DNA of 64,000 nucleotides from AV69 sp963742315 (GTDB taxonomy: Bacteria > Verrucomicrobiota > Verrucomicrobiia > Chthoniobacterales > UBA10450), in contig CAVULE010000001.1 of assembly GCA_963742315.1 (NCBI GenBank), positions 124,001 to 188,000 on the forward strand, written 5' to 3'. Below are positions 52,211 to 60,587 of this stretch, one piece after another (position 1 is the stretch's first letter; every line of letters begins with the position of its first letter). A program made the translations under genes and the position numbers. A model generated the notes under the pieces. The model had not been told where the DNA came from, searched no databases, and saw only the letters and a program-made list of their open reading frames with translations.

Positions 52211-53092
52211 ATGTATGCAATCATGGGAGTCACTGGTCAGATCGGAGGTGTCGTCGCGCGCACCCTTCTTGCCGCAAGGCAACCGGTCCGCGCGGTTGTA
52301 CGGGACGCTGCCAAAGGTCAGGCGTGGGCGGATCGTGGGTGCAAAGTCGCGCTGGCCACGATCGAGGAAGCGGCCTCTCTCACGACTGCGTTCCGAGGGG
52401 CGGAAGGCGTCTTCCTGCTCGTGCCATCGAGTTTTGACCCGACACCCGGGTTTCCCGAGGCCCGGACGATCGGTGTAACTCTGCGAGCCGCACTGGAAGC
52501 GGCGTCTCCGGCGCGAGTCGTTTACCTCTCTACGATTGGGGCGCAAGCCACCCGGTCCAACCTTCTGACCCAGCATACAATCATCGAGGAGGCTCTCGGC
52601 ACTTCGCCCACGCCGATTACCTTTCTGCGGCCCGCATGGTTCATGGAGAACTGCAGTTGGGACGTGGCTCCGGCGCGCGCGCAGGGGGTGATTCCAAGTT
52701 TCCTGCAACCGCTCGACAAGCCGGTGCCGATGGTGGCAACTGCGGACATTGGCAGGGTGGTCGCCGGGCTGCTTCAGGAAAAATGGAGCGGTCGCCGAGT
52801 GGTGGAACTCGAAGGACCGCAACGCGTGACGCCAAACGAGATCGCCAGCACTTTCGCAAAGCTCCTTGATCGTCCGGTACGCATGGAGGCCGTGCCGCGC
52901 GAATCCTGGGAGGGTCTCTTCAAGTCGCAGGGCACGAAGAACCCGCTGCCTCGCATGCAGATGCTGGATGGCTTTAACGAAGGCTGGATCGAGTTCGAGA
53001 ACGGGGAAGCAGGCTCGCGAAAGGGAAGCGTTGCCTTGGAGAGCGTTCTGAAAGCCTTGATTGAAGGTGAAGGGGATGCCGACGCTAATTGA
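52211..53092 (+). CDS. Cassette 38: NmrA-like NAD(P)-binding protein
   Basis: 293 residues. Rossmann start YAIMGVTGQIGGVVARTLL, then VRDAAKGQAWADRGCKVA, TFLRPAWFMENCSWDVAPA and a C-terminal substrate domain. Atypical SDR (NmrA/HSCARG) without the YxxxK catalytic pair, so either a redox sensor or a quinone reductase. Intact, unlike the relative at 49348. Confidence 0.88.
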   Translation: MYAIMGVTGQIGGVVARTLLAARQPVRAVVRDAAKGQAWADRGCKVALATIEEAASLTTAFRGAEGVFLLVPSSFDPTPGFPEARTIGVTLRAALEAASPARVVYLSTIGAQATRSNLLTQHTIIEEALGTSPTPITFLRPAWFMENCSWDVAPARAQGVIPSFLQPLDKPVPMVATADIGRVVAGLLQEKWSGRRVVELEGPQRVTPNEIASTFAKLLDRPVRMEAVPRESWEGLFKSQGTKNPLPRMQMLDGFNEGWIEFENGEAGSRKGSVALESVLKALIEGEGDADAN

Positions 53093-53146
53093 GCATTTCG
53101 GCTTTTGGCCTCTCGTCGCTCGACGTCTTGCGCGAATGGCCGAAGC

Positions 53147-53268
53147 ACCTAACCAATCGCTGCAGCAACCACTGGCCGGGCAGAAAATTACGAAGTTGAA
53201 ATTAAAAAGTAGAATAATGAAAGAAAGCTCGCTCCCGCCAGCGGTGACTCAGCTCGGTCTCGTTAGGT
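53147..53268 (+). repeat. attC 37
   Basis: R'' ACCTAAC, CAATCGCTGCAGCAACCACTGG; R' GTTAGGT at 53262. 122 bp. Confidence 0.9.
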
Positions 53269-53270
53269 CT

Positions 53271-53791
53271 ATGAAGTGCCTGCTCGCGATTTTGCTCGTG
53301 CTAAGCGGCGTAACGCTCGCTCGCGCGCAAACGAAGAGCGATGAAGATGCCGTTCGGGCTCTGCCGCGCGCCTTTTGTGAAGCATGGGCGAAGCACGACG
53401 GGCATCAGCTCGCGGCCATTATGGCTGAGGACGTCGACTTCGTTACGGTGGGTGGGGCATGGTTTCATGGGCGTGCGGATTTCGAGAAGTATCACACCCG
53501 CCTCTTGGCTGGCCGGTTTCGCGACTCCACGAACACGCTGCTCGAAACAATTGTGCGCTTCCTTGCCCCAGACGAGGCCGTGGTGCACTGGAGTTGGACA
53601 ATCCAGGGGGACAAGAATCCGGACGGCTCTCTACGGGCGAAACAGTTTGGGATCATGACCATGCTGGCAAAAAGCAGGGCGGTGTGTGGCGGGTGATCGT
53701 GGCGCAGAACACAAACGCCGGCCCAGGCGCCCCCGAAGCTGACGACATCAAGCTGCCGATCAGGTTACCGAAAGCGACATTGAAACCATGA
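53271..53791 (+). CDS. Cassette 39: secreted SnoaL-like protein, frameshifted
   Basis: ATG 2 bp after R' starts a signal peptide (MKCLLAILLVLSGVTLARAQ). The SnoaL-like domain reads EDAVRALPRAFCEAWAKHDG, MAEDVDFVTVGGAWFHGRAD and VVHWSWTIQGDKNP. At the A-run 53669-53673 one A appears lost: restoring it joins MLAKKQGGVWRVIVAQNTNA in the other frame, giving about 174 residues. A homopolymer loss is a classic sequencing error. Confidence 0.8.
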
Positions 53792-53803
53792 GCCGCAAAT
53801 GGG

Positions 53804-53927
53804 ACCTAACCAATCGCTGGAGCCAACCGCTGGCCGGGAAGAAAATTACGAAGTTGAAATTAGAAAGTAGAATAATGAAAAGAAAGCTCGCCACCGCCAG
53901 CGGTGGTTGAGTTTATTCTCGTTAGAT
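53804..53927 (+). repeat. attC 38
   Basis: R'' ACCTAAC, CAATCGCTGGAGCCAACCGC; R' GTTAGAT at 53921. 124 bp. Its loop is nearly the same as that of attC 37. Confidence 0.9.
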
Positions 53928-53979
53928 GAATAAGCGCGTCTCTAAGGAGTTGAGCAATCAGCCTAACGGCCCCGCTGCG

Positions 53980-55245
53980 TTATTGATCGTTGTTGACCAC
54001 TCGCGGCGCGGTTTTGCTTACCTCAAGCTGCGCGCTCACTTTCTGCAAGCCCGCGGTTAGCGCTTCGATTTGCTCTTGTTGGTGCGCAACTTTCGCTTGG
54101 AAGTCGTTCTTCTGTTGCGCGACCGTTGACTTCAACTCCGCAATGCTTGCCTGTTGCTCCTCGACTTTTTTGTGTTCCTTGAGGAATTCGTTCAGCAACA
54201 TGGCGTTGACCGCTTGATAGCGAACGGTAACGATTTTGCCGTCCTCGTCGCGCGCCACCAGATCAGGATTCACGGTGGCCACGTCCTCGGCGATAAGGCC
54301 AAAATCAGGCGAGCGCGCGGGATCAATCTCCTGCTTGTAGCGGAAGCTGACCGGTTTAAGCGCGAAAAGCGCTTCGCTGGCCTTATCCATGGGTTTGATG
54401 TCGTCCTTGTAGCGTCGCGAGGAGGCTTGGAAGCCAAGTTTGCCGCCGGCGCCTACAGTAACAAAGACACCGTTAGCCTGCGCCGTCGAGCCGACGTTTC
54501 GGATGCGGGTGACGTTGCTCTCGCCAGCAACACCAACGATGTCCTCGCCGACACAGACATTACCAGTTCCCGTGATATTGAAACCGGCTTGAAAGCCCAA
54601 AGCAACGTTAGAGCTGCCGGTTATGTTCTGCTCGAGTGTATGGGCACCGATGGCCGTGTTGAAGATACCTGTTGTGTTGTGAACAAGTGCGTTATCACCG
54701 TCGGCCGTGTTATGGTTACCGGTTGTGTTGGAAAGGAGCGCTTGAAAACCGGCGGCTGTGTTGTGAAATCCGGTTGTGTTGCTAAATAGCGCTTGCACGC
54801 CGGTCGCCGCGTTCTGAAAGCCGGTGGTGTTGCGAAAGAGGGTATTAACGCCGTCAGCCGTGTTGAAGCTGCCGGTGGTGTTGCTAATAAGGGCATTGAC
54901 ACCGGTGGCCGTATTTTGGGTGCCGCTGGTATTGTTGAACAGGGCGCCGAATCCCGCTGCGGTGTTGAAGTCGGCGGTGGTGTTGCGAAAGAGAGCTTCA
55001 AAACCAAGAGCGGTGTTGTCGATCCCGCTCGTCAAGCTGAAAAGGGCGTTAGTTCCCTCAGCCGTATTGTTGCCCGGATAGCCTCCGTCCGGCGCCGGGA
55101 CGACCGCTAGTATTTTTGGTGAAAGCCCAAAACAGCTAAGCATGAATGCGATGAGAAATGGCAGAATTGCAGTTCTCAATTGCATAAATGAATCCGTGGC
55201 AAACTCTTTGGGCTTGTCGGCTGGAGAAGGGTTCGTTTTCATCAA
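53980..55245 (-). CDS. Cassette 40: head-repeat protein with C-terminal S74 intramolecular chaperone, reversed
   Basis: 421 residues. Signal peptide near 24-47. Residues 55-230 are tandem 14-residue head repeats of the type NTAxGxxALxxNTTG (at least eleven), as in trimeric autotransporter heads and phage fibres. RRYKDDIKPMDKASEALFAL, RYKQEIDPARSPDFGLIAEDV and VRYQAVNAMLLNEFLKEHKK form the peptidase S74 (endosialidase chaperone) domain, and a coiled coil ends it. Likely a secreted trimeric fibre that self-cleaves. It runs against the array. Confidence 0.88.
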   Translation of the reverse strand: MMKTNPSPADKPKEFATDSFMQLRTAILPFLIAFMLSCFGLSPKILAVVPAPDGGYPGNNTAEGTNALFSLTSGIDNTALGFEALFRNTTADFNTAAGFGALFNNTSGTQNTATGVNALISNTTGSFNTADGVNTLFRNTTGFQNAATGVQALFSNTTGFHNTAAGFQALLSNTTGNHNTADGDNALVHNTTGIFNTAIGAHTLEQNITGSSNVALGFQAGFNITGTGNVCVGEDIVGVAGESNVTRIRNVGSTAQANGVFVTVGAGGKLGFQASSRRYKDDIKPMDKASEALFALKPVSFRYKQEIDPARSPDFGLIAEDVATVNPDLVARDEDGKIVTVRYQAVNAMLLNEFLKEHKKVEEQQASIAELKSTVAQQKNDFQAKVAHQQEQIEALTAGLQKVSAQLEVSKTAPRVVNNDQ

Positions 55246-55490
55246 TTAAGAAATCGGCGACCATCGCGCCGCCGCCAGTTCGCGTACGCAGTATTTTCCG
55301 GTGCTACTCATGAGGTGATCCTCACTCCCTCCTTCGAGATAGAAGATTGGACGATCTTGCAACGGGCGGGGAGCCAAACGCAGTCAACTTTTCATCCGCA
55401 CGCACAACAAAACGCTTACGGTTGTTGCGCGTAGCATAGCTCTTATTTTTCAGCTTCGTCGCCTCGGCGATGATCTCAAAGCTTGTTCTC
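55246..55490. other. Gap upstream of the S74 gene with attC-like end
   Basis: Holds the KRFVVRADEKLTAF remnant (minus strand, about 55375-55430) and presumably the promoter of the reversed S74 gene. GATCTCAAAGCTTGTTCTCGTTAG at the right end resembles an L'-R' end. Confidence 0.4.
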
Positions 55491-55497
55491 GTTAGAC
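55491..55497 (+). repeat. Lone R' core (attC half-site)
   Basis: GTTAGAC preceded by GCTTGTTCTC, as in complete sites, but no R'' partner upstream before the S74 gene. Confidence 0.55.
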
Positions 55498-55503
55498 CGC
55501 AAA

Positions 55504-55977
55504 GTGAAGATTCGTCTCGCTGAGAAATCTGAGGCCGAAGCCATCAGCCGATTCGTGTCTGAGCTCGCAGTGACGCACATCGGGTCAACCCTTCAGATTG
55601 AAGGCTTGGAGAACCTACTCAGAAGTATGGATGTAGAGTCGACGATCACGCGAATGACCGATGGATTCCCGCACTGGGTCGCCCTGGAAGGTGATGCGAT
55701 TGTCGGGATTGCAGTGGTTAAGCCCCCATCGCACATCTATCACTTGTTCGTGCGTTCAGACCGACAGCGAAGCGGAATCGGACGACGGCTCATGAACGAG
55801 GCGTTATGGTTTATTTCCGATAGATCTGGCAGAGCGACCGTTACCGTGAATTCTTCGCTTGATGCAGTGAATGCCTATCGCAAATTTGGGTTCCGAAATG
55901 CGGGGGATGAGGTGGTTGACGGTGCCGGAGTTCGCTTCCAGCCGATGTCGCGAGATTTACCATCGCGTGGCTCCTGA
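55504..55977 (+). CDS. Cassette 41: GNAT family N-acetyltransferase
   Basis: 157 residues from a GTG 6 bp after the R' core; the ORF from 55483 includes attC. IRLAEKSEAEAISRFVSELAV, HIYHLFVRSDRQRSGIGRRLM (acetyl-CoA loop) and SLDAVNAYRKFGFRNAG fit the family. Acceptor unknown. Last intact cassette gene. Confidence 0.88.
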   Translation: MKIRLAEKSEAEAISRFVSELAVTHIGSTLQIEGLENLLRSMDVESTITRMTDGFPHWVALEGDAIVGIAVVKPPSHIYHLFVRSDRQRSGIGRRLMNEALWFISDRSGRATVTVNSSLDAVNAYRKFGFRNAGDEVVDGAGVRFQPMSRDLPSRGS

Positions 55978-55982
55978 AGCAG

Positions 55983-56070
55983 GCCTAACCAAACGATGAA
56001 GCCGACCACGAGTCTCTGTACTATGCAGCTTTCCATGACTTTAACGCGTCAAGTCGTAGCCACGCTAGAC
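55983..56070 (+). repeat. Terminal attC half-site
   Basis: R'' GCCTAAC, CAAACGATGAAGCCGACC, then decays; a GCTAGAC at 56064 may be the eroded R'. This marks the right edge of the array. Confidence 0.6.
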
Positions 56071-56178
56071 TATGCGAAATTCTTTAGTCTTTCACGTGAT
56101 GCCGTGATTCGCGTTTACGATGAAACTGGCAATGTGATCGAGACGGGCGAGTTCAAGGAGTCTGACGATCACCTTTGA
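56071..56178 (+). pseudogene. Remnant of a cassette hypothetical protein
   Basis: After the terminal half-attC the frame reads YAKFFSLSRDAVIRVYDET and ends GEFKESDDHL. No start codon is left except inside the attC. I recall similar C-termini in small hypothetical proteins from environmental integron cassettes, so this is probably the end of one more cassette gene. Confidence 0.45.
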
Positions 56179-56214
56179 GATTTCGAGCGAAGAATCCTTT
56201 CGGATTCCCACTCG

Positions 56215-58764
56215 TTACTTATGTTCAACAGCAACCACCTTTTGCACCAGCGCCTCGAAACGCGGATCGCCACGGAGAGGATCGAGCTTCGGATCATCTT
56301 TAATCATGGTGATGGTTAGACTCTCATGATCAGCGATAGCTTGCTCCAACCGTCGAATTGCTTCGTCGCGATTTCCCAGACTTAGGTAGAGCAGAGTGCG
56401 CCAGTATGCGGGCACGTAGCGGTGCTGGCTGAGCTCTTCCAGTTCGGCCAGCATTTGGATAGCTGCGTCTTTATCGCCGGACTGGGCTTTGGCAGCTGCA
56501 AGCAGCACCTGAACAAACAGATCGTCGCTCAACTGCTGCGCCTTTGTGTATTCAGCAATCGCAGCCGGCACGTCGCCTTTTCGCTGAAGAGCCATGCCCA
56601 GATTATAATGTGCGTAATAAAACGTCGGATCAATCTCCAGCGTCTTGCGCAACTGTGCGATCGCCTCATCGTATCGGCGCGCAACGTACAGATTCTGCCC
56701 CAGGTCTGCATTAATAATGGGCGAGAGTGGATCAAGTTCGATGGCGCGTTTGCTCTCGGCGATCGCTTCGTCGAACCGGCCGAGGGCGACGAGCGGGCCG
56801 TTTCCATACCAATGGTGCGCGGTCGCGTAGTTGGGGTTTAGCGCGATCGCCCGTTGAAATTCCGATATTGAACCAGCCATATCGAGGTCGCCGTTGCACA
56901 GCAACGATCCGAGCGCGGTGTGTGCCTCCGCCAGTTTCTCATCCAGTTGAAGCGCTTTTAGCGCGGCAGCTTTCGCCGTAGGGTAGGCATCCTGTGGTGC
57001 CGTCGTAGTATAGGCTGGCAGGATAGCGTAAGCCTCCGCCAGCCCGCTGTAAGCCAGTGCATATTTCGGATCACGCGCAATCGCCTGCTCATAAAATCCG
57101 ATCGCCTGTCGGAGATTTTCGCCGCCACGTTTGCTCCAGAGCGAACGGCCTTTGAGATAAAGCTCGTAGGCGGTCAAGTCAGTCGTCGGCTGGGCTGCTA
57201 TCAGCTGCTTCTCCGTGCCGGTCAGCTTCGCCTGCAGCGTGTCAGCGATCGTCTCGGCAATGTCGCTTTCTACCGCAAAAATATCGGTCAGCTTCCGCTC
57301 ATAAACGTCCCCCCAGAGATGGGCGTCGTTCAGCGCGTTGATCAATTGCACGTTGACCCGCACAGCGTCACCGCTCTTTTGCACGCTGCCCTCCAGAACA
57401 TTTCCAACCCCGAGTTGTTTCGCGATCTCGCGCAGATTGTCTGGTGCGCTTTTGTATTTCTGGGTGGAAGTGCGTGAGATCACTTTCAGGTCCGCAATCT
57501 TGGACAGCCGGGCCAGAATTTCGTCCTGCATCCCTTCGGCAAAATAGACGTTGTCCGGATCGTGGCTCAGGTTTTCCAGAGGAAGCACGGCAATCGATTT
57601 TTCTGGCAACGGCGTCAGTGCGGACGCTGATGGCGCGACGTTCCTCGCGGAGGCCGACGTTATTTCTCGACGATTTAGCCCGATTACAAACAACGCTGCC
57701 GCGACAATCGCCACGACTGCGATCAAGGCGGCGATCTTGTAAATACCGATACCATGAGACAACTTGCGGCGGCAGGATTCCAGGGCTTCCATCAACTCCC
57801 GAGCTGACGCGGGCCGCCGAGCGGGATCGACGGCAAGGGTGCAGCGCAGCAGTTTTATTATTGGTTCAGGAACTTTCCTCGCGACTAACTGCTCGACTGG
57901 TAGATCGTCGCGGGTTTGACGATCGCGAATCTCTTCGATCGTGCCGCCAGAGTGTGGTGCCAATCCGGTGAGCGCGAACCAGAGCGTCGCCCCGAGCGAA
58001 TAAATGTCCGAGCGCGCATCGACCGGACCGCTTCCAAATTGCTCAGGGCTCGCGAAATTCGGCGTGCCGACGAATTCTCCATGCGTCAGGTCTGTTTCTC
58101 CTCCGGCATCCGCGATCGCCTTGGCGAGGCCGAAGTCGATGACTTTCACTTCCAGCTCCGTCGGCGCAGCGTTACTGGGCGTCAACATGATATTGCCCGG
58201 TTTCAGGTCGCGATGGATCAAACCGTGGGCTGCCGCAGCCATCAATGCCCGCGTGATTTGGATCGCAATTTCCAGAGCCGATTTTGCATTGAGCGGACCA
58301 TCTCTCCGCACGCGGGCCTCCAGAGTTTCGCCCTCGACTACCTCCATCGCGTAATAGCAGTGACTGGCATCCGGCGAAGCGCCGAACTGGAACAAGGGGG
58401 CCACATTCGGATGCCGCAGGGCAGCTGCGGCGCGGGCTTCACGCAAAAAGCGTTCGCGCATCGCTTGTGAGCTGCGCGCGGTCGCGGGCACCTCGATCAC
58501 TTTCAGGGCCACCCTCCGATGCAACACCTTGTCCATGGCGAGATAGGTCACCCCCATGGCCCCGTGACCGAGTTCCCAGTAAAAACCGTCTGGGCGTTGC
58601 TCGACCTCAAAGTCGCCGAAGACCAACGAAGCCGGAGGCGCTGTCGCTGCTTCCGTCGGTTCGTCAAACGCTATCCGCACCAGACAGGGCAGGCATTCGC
58701 TGTTCACGGTCAACGGCCGGCCGCACGTCGAGCAGAGACCGACGGATTCTTGCAATATTTTCAT
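56215..58764 (-). CDS. Serine/threonine protein kinase with TPR repeats
   Basis: 849 residues from the ATG at 58764; upstream in-frame residues are a sigma-factor remnant. Order: zinc ribbon-like Cys11, Cys14, Cys24, Cys27; kinase domain (about 62-330) with GHGAMGV, Lys88 in VALKV, catalytic Asp186 in HRDLKPGN, Asp210 in DFG; one transmembrane helix (KIAALIAVVAIVAAALFVIG); a TolB/FlgO-like domain (SIAVLPLENLSHDPDN ... EILARLS); and at least six TPRs to the C-terminus. Such Hanks-type kinases with extracytoplasmic TPRs are common in Verrucomicrobia and Planctomycetes. A truncated sister starts at 62561 next to a sigma factor. Confidence 0.92.
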   Translation of the reverse strand: MKILQESVGLCSTCGRPLTVNSECLPCLVRIAFDEPTEAATAPPASLVFGDFEVEQRPDGFYWELGHGAMGVTYLAMDKVLHRRVALKVIEVPATARSSQAMRERFLREARAAAALRHPNVAPLFQFGASPDASHCYYAMEVVEGETLEARVRRDGPLNAKSALEIAIQITRALMAAAAHGLIHRDLKPGNIMLTPSNAAPTELEVKVIDFGLAKAIADAGGETDLTHGEFVGTPNFASPEQFGSGPVDARSDIYSLGATLWFALTGLAPHSGGTIEEIRDRQTRDDLPVEQLVARKVPEPIIKLLRCTLAVDPARRPASARELMEALESCRRKLSHGIGIYKIAALIAVVAIVAAALFVIGLNRREITSASARNVAPSASALTPLPEKSIAVLPLENLSHDPDNVYFAEGMQDEILARLSKIADLKVISRTSTQKYKSAPDNLREIAKQLGVGNVLEGSVQKSGDAVRVNVQLINALNDAHLWGDVYERKLTDIFAVESDIAETIADTLQAKLTGTEKQLIAAQPTTDLTAYELYLKGRSLWSKRGGENLRQAIGFYEQAIARDPKYALAYSGLAEAYAILPAYTTTAPQDAYPTAKAAALKALQLDEKLAEAHTALGSLLCNGDLDMAGSISEFQRAIALNPNYATAHHWYGNGPLVALGRFDEAIAESKRAIELDPLSPIINADLGQNLYVARRYDEAIAQLRKTLEIDPTFYYAHYNLGMALQRKGDVPAAIAEYTKAQQLSDDLFVQVLLAAAKAQSGDKDAAIQMLAELEELSQHRYVPAYWRTLLYLSLGNRDEAIRRLEQAIADHESLTITMIKDDPKLDPLRGDPRFEALVQKVVAVEHK

Positions 58765-58769
58765 GGTGC

Positions 58770-58865
58770 GCCCTGTTCTCCCGCTAGCACCCGAAACAAC
58801 CAATGCAACTCTCCATTCCACCTCGGCTTCCGTGTCCACCGTTCGTCGAACCGGGATGAAAGCGG
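58770..58865 (-). pseudogene. Sigma factor 3' remnant upstream of the kinase
   Basis: Minus-strand sequence encodes RRTVDTEAEVE and, after one extra base, GELHWLFRVLAGE: the very end of the sigma factor at 62570 (RRTVDTEAEVDGELHWLFRV). The stop is lost (TAG to CAG). It shows that this kinase once followed a sigma gene, as the right-hand copy does. Confidence 0.75.
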
Positions 58866-59049
58866 TGGCATCGGCGAATCGCTCGACTGCTTGATGCAAT
58901 GCTCAGATGGCCGCGCGGCGCCGTTCACATCGTTCAGTTCCTTTAATCGAACGCAATCGTGCGCTCGAACTACGCAGCACGCCGGCCAGGGCATCCAGAC
59001 CCGCATCGTCACAAAGCGCCGACGACGCAGGCCCGCGCCGATGCTCAAC

Positions 59050-60031
59050 TCAGCGCGCCGGTATTGCACCTCGCCGCGCCTTCATTTCCGTGCCCGCCTC
59101 TTTTGTCGGCGGTGTGCCTCTGACGCGAGCTATGAATCCGTGGGCAATGCCGGGATTGGAAGCATCGGCGTAACGACCGCAGATAAATCCCTGCGCACTG
59201 ATTCCGTTAAGCGATGTAAAGGTTGACCCGGGCTGATCGAAAGTGAAGAAGTTGTTTGGCGGGACAAAGAAGAGTCCATGAGTTACGCCTGAGGCGTCCG
59301 CATATCTGCCCACCACCCAGTTCTTTTCGTTGAGCTCCAAACAGGATTGTCTCAACGGAGCCCGAAGGATCGATCGGGAAGTGCAGCGCCCCATCTTTAT
59401 TCCGGTAGTAGCCGTGAAGGATCCCTGAGGCGTCTATATAGTATCCCACCACCAACTTTTTGTTATTATCGATCTGGTAAGCAAGGGTCAAGACAGCTCC
59501 CGGGACACTAAACGACGTTATGGTTCCGCGAACGCTGACGAACCCCTGGAAGATCCCGGTGCCGGGATCGAACCCGCCGGTAAAGTCGCCGGGATCGTTT
59601 ATCCCAAGCACATTGGTGCTGACCGCGCCGGGAACATCGTATTCTGTGAAGGTGCCGCCCGACAGGAAAAACCCGTGCTGGTTGCCATCGGGGCTGGCAT
59701 AGTCACCGACTACTGTGCCTGGGTTATTGATGCCTCGTCCTTCGGTAAAACCCACGGTATCGTTAGGGTCGACGATCGGCGCGCTAAAGCTACCATTGCT
59801 GAAGCGGACAAAACCGCGCACCACCCCGTTCGAATCGATGAACTCGCCAACGATGTCGCCTCTTTCGTTAATCTTTTGCGGCGAGGTGGTCACAATTCCG
59901 GTCCCGGGATAATCAAAAGTCGTGATCACTTCAATAGAGCCTGAGTTCGGTGCTTGCTGAGCGAACGTTCCCATCAATGGGAACACAAATAGAACTGCCA
60001 GAATGCTGATAAATATTTGTTTTGGTTTCAT
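59050..60031 (-). CDS. Secreted HAF-repeat protein, frameshifted
   Basis: Signal peptide from the ATG at 60031 (FISILAVLFVFPLMGTFAQ, AAGGAGG upstream). The mature protein is a chain of HAF-type repeats: INERGDIVGEFIDSNGVVRG, INNPGTVVGDYASPDGNQHG, INDPGDFTGGFD, and, after a +1 shift near 59335, KNWVVGRYADASGVTHG and FICGRYADASNPGIAHGF. Joined length is about 326. Likely extracellular beta-propeller-like. Paralogue of the gene at 63516. Confidence 0.82.
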
Positions 60032-60040
60032 GATGCTTAT

Positions 60041-60232
60041 TGCCTCCTTAATTGTTTTTGTTCATATTGTACCTACGTGTTGGTTTTAATGGTTGCGCAT
60101 GATGATGCGTTTTCCCTTGTACAAACGGATTCCAGCGCGCGCGCTGCACGGAATCGTAACTTTTTTCCCGGGCTTGCTTGTCTTCTGCGGTTTTGATACA
60201 AACGGCTGACGTAAAGACCCCGGCACGGAACG
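60041..60232. repeat. Divergent intergenic module, third (diverged) copy
   Basis: Similar but not identical to the perfect repeat pair 61000-61188 / 63330-63518: shared blocks are TTGGTTTTAATGGTTGCGCA, TTTCCCTTGTACAAACGG and GCGCGCTGCACGGAAT. It lies between the HAF gene (minus) and a sigma-factor remnant (plus). Confidence 0.75.
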
Positions 60233-60400
60233 GGATTGGCCGAAGCGATTTCTTTCCTTCGACTCACTGGAGCGTAGTGCTCGCCGCTGGGAGCACCCAA
60301 GCCGCAACGGACATTGGGGGCGCCGCGCTGACGGAGCTTTGCCAGATCTCACCGTGCCGAGCAACAAGTTTTGTTAAAGCCAGCTGCAACGATCGTCGAG
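60211..60400 (+). pseudogene. Sigma factor 5' remnant
   Basis: Encodes GRSDFFPSTHWSVVLAAGST and AALTELCQ, matching the N-terminus of the intact sigma factor at 62570-63340 (GRSDFFPSTHWSVVVAAGES, AALAEFCQ). Similarity ends at about 60345, then unrelated sequence follows to a stop at 60654. It mirrors the sigma/HAF divergent arrangement at the right end. Confidence 0.72.
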
Positions 60401-60587
60401 GTTACTGCCGGCTTCCGCCGAAGGACTTTGGCTCACTCGTGCTCATCTCGATGCTGTTTGTTGAGCATGAAAGAGAGATAATACCGGCAAAGCCGCCTCG
60501 CGCGGTTATGCGGCTGGCGGACCTATTCGCCAAGCGTGGGTCTAACCAGAAAGAGATGAGTAGCCCCGGGGCGGGATCAGTGGGAGC

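Larger units (their letters stand above)
21252..55989 (+). mobile_element. Integron gene-cassette array without integrase in view (CALIN-like), 38 complete attC sites
   Basis: Every 300-1500 bp an imperfect palindrome starts with an R'' core (RYYYAAC, usually GCCTAAC, ATCTAAC, ACCTAAC or GTCTAAC) and ends with an R' core (GTTRRRY, usually CTCGTTAGGC or CTCGTTAGAT). All 38 point the same way, with one gene upstream of each in most cases. This is the layout of integron cassettes; the recombination point is between G and TT of R'. No tyrosine recombinase lies in the window. Array edges are the lone R' at 21252 and the lone R'' at 55983. In this orientation an integrase would be expected left of the first cassette, but marR and doxX are there. 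Confidence 0.93.

Noticed and set aside
52178..52822. 214-codon antisense ORF under the NmrA-like gene
   Set aside because: Opposite a conserved gene, Arg-rich and with no domain.
59050..60031. HAF repeats considered as a beta-lactamase-inhibitor or phage protein
   Set aside because: Signal peptide and the VVGxYxDxxGxxHGF repeat fit HAF-type extracellular repeats better.
60541..60580. TCTAACCAGAAAGAGATG near 60541 as another R'' core
   Set aside because: No L'' motif and no R' within 300 bp; it lies outside the array in eroded sequence.
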